From contig CM050450.1 in assembly GCA_027563935.2 (NCBI GenBank), forward strand, positions 26,275,439-26,339,438: a stretch of 64,000 bases of DNA, written 5' to 3'. A program made the translations under genes and the position numbers. The notes under the pieces are model-generated. The model had not been told where the DNA came from, did no database searches, and worked only from the letters and a program-made list of their open reading frames with translations. Of the stretch, positions 62,936 through 64,000 are shown piece after piece (the first letter of the stretch is position 1; every line of letters begins with the position of its first letter). Source of the stretch: Costus lasius (lineage: Eukaryota > Streptophyta > Magnoliopsida > Zingiberales > Costaceae).

Positions 62936-63180
62936 GACATCGGGTCGGGGCGGGGGCGTGTAGTGCCGACCCCGACCCTGACCCCGACCCCCGTTACTAA
63001 TACCTGACCCCGACCCCGACTCGGCCGGGTTTGAAAAAACTAATCCCATCCCCAACCCCGCTGGGGATCGGGTACCCGTGGGGAAAACCCGACCCCGTTG
63101 GAGAATCGGGTACCCGTAAAAAACCCGACCGCGGCCCGTGGGTAAAAATACCCGACCCCGCAGGTAAAAAAACACGACCT
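62925..63180. repeat. CCCGACCCC-rich repeat, probable hAT MITE end
   Basis: It starts TAGGGATGACATCGGGTCGG (62928), resembling the TAGGGGTG start of hAT elements such as 27062. It is composed of CCCGACCCCGA and CGGGTACCCG(T/C) units that pair with one another. No matching right end is seen before 63200, so it may be truncated. Confidence 0.5.
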
Positions 63181-64000
63181 ATCTCAAATCAAATATTACA
63201 ATTTTCATAGCAAAATAGTTATCAACTCAATAAATATGTACCCAACATTAAACAAAATAGATAACCCAACATTAAATTACAAAAATATTATCAATCCAAC
63301 AATCTCATTTACCAACTCGGTAACATCCAATGTAGTAAAGTTTATGCATCATAGTACAATTTCAAAATACGGCAACACCCAACACAATGAAGTTTGTACA
63401 TCACATCTAAGTTCCAACCCATTAACATTATAAGAGAAATCTGCATAGTAAACTTATACATGAAACACAGAACTACATAAGGCTTTCCGTTAATCGTTAT
63501 GCCTTCTTGGCAGCTATTGAACGTCTAAACGTACTTTAAGATTAAGAAAGACACCACTGCACAATCCAATACAAAGTATTTTTAGTGTGAGATGAAAATT
63601 GATTCAATAAGATGTATATGCAATCATATTATAGGTTCTATAATTCTATTCGATAAACCCAAACACTATGCAATAATGTATCCTATGCAGCTATGCTAAC
63701 TAATGCGGAAACGTGCATGCTGGAACAATTAAGGGAATGATATTCAGACTATACAAAGCTTTTTAGCAGATTTCATAGCAATTAGATGCATATGATATTC
63801 AGATTTGTTCCACTAAAACTAAGGTTGCCGAACACAATAGTAACCTCATGCTTGGAGACTGATGGAGGAAAATCTTGACGGCAAGATTATAAAAGTTCTC
63901 CACTGATTCTATAAAGTGAGATTTTCAATGGTCAGGTGATGTATCAAGTATCAAATGCATGCTGTAACAGATTTTTTAGTATCAACTATCAAGTGCATGC
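63181..64000. other. AT-rich DNA to the window edge; nothing recognised
   Basis: No gene, element end or YAK1 exon is seen. A short direct phrase (TATCAAGT.TCAA/GTGCATGC near 63945 and 63985) recurs at the very end. Confidence 0.4.

Overview
The window is nuclear DNA of a flowering plant. It has plant-type introns, plant retrotransposons of the Ty1-copia and Ty3-gypsy (Athila/Tat-like) groups, and MULE, PIF/Harbinger and hAT-type DNA elements. The one host gene is a plant YAK1-class (DYRK family) kinase. Its wording, and the gene-poor, AT-rich setting full of nested repeats, suggest a monocot; this is a low-confidence inference and I cannot name the species.

Layout. 1-7.4 kb: on the minus strand, a truncated gypsy gag fused to a complete tRNA-Asp-like sequence and an LTR, followed by a decayed minus-strand copia element whose own LTR carries a 57-bp-arm hairpin. 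7.4-12.45 kb: a complete but inactivated MULE with long TIRs, a degenerate 9-bp target duplication, a FAR1-type transposase pseudogene and a 21-bp palindromic satellite. 12.46-29.34 kb: two related gypsy derivatives in opposite orientations (plus, about 13.5-19.0 kb; minus, about 29.3-20.5 kb). They keep LTR, gag and protease-region sequence and an Athila ORF1-like gene, but I see no RT, RNase H or integrase. They carry unusual arrays of palindromes of the type TACGGCACTGCCGTA. A solo LTR with a perfect target duplication splits the ORF1-like gene, a hAT-type MITE sits in one LTR, and LTR fragments meet head to head near 19.05 kb. 29.4-33.4 kb: a decayed PIF/Harbinger element with transposase and Myb/SANT-like pseudogenes. 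33.57-43.06 kb: a structurally complete copia element with unusually long LTRs (about 2.35 and 2.42 kb), a perfect 5-bp target duplication and a broken polyprotein. 43.3-43.84 kb: a Tourist-like MITE.

45.0-51.5 kb: the host gene YAK1. Nine coding exons, with consistent splice sites and phases, cover the N-terminus and most of the kinase domain. The remaining kinase exons and the C-terminal region are not recognisable in the remaining 12.5 kb. Either intron 9 is very large and the gene runs off the window, or the gene is broken. 51.5-64 kb: AT-rich DNA with microsatellites, hAT-like foldback MITEs, a plus-strand copia relic (integrase and RT pieces) and a minus-strand gypsy remnant (gag piece, pol end, polypurine tract, LTR).

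The elements document successive insertions rather than a pathway. The points most worth following are the palindrome arrays shared by the gypsy derivatives, the full-length tRNA copy at a primer-binding site, the copia element with young LTRs around a dead interior, and the missing 3' part of YAK1.
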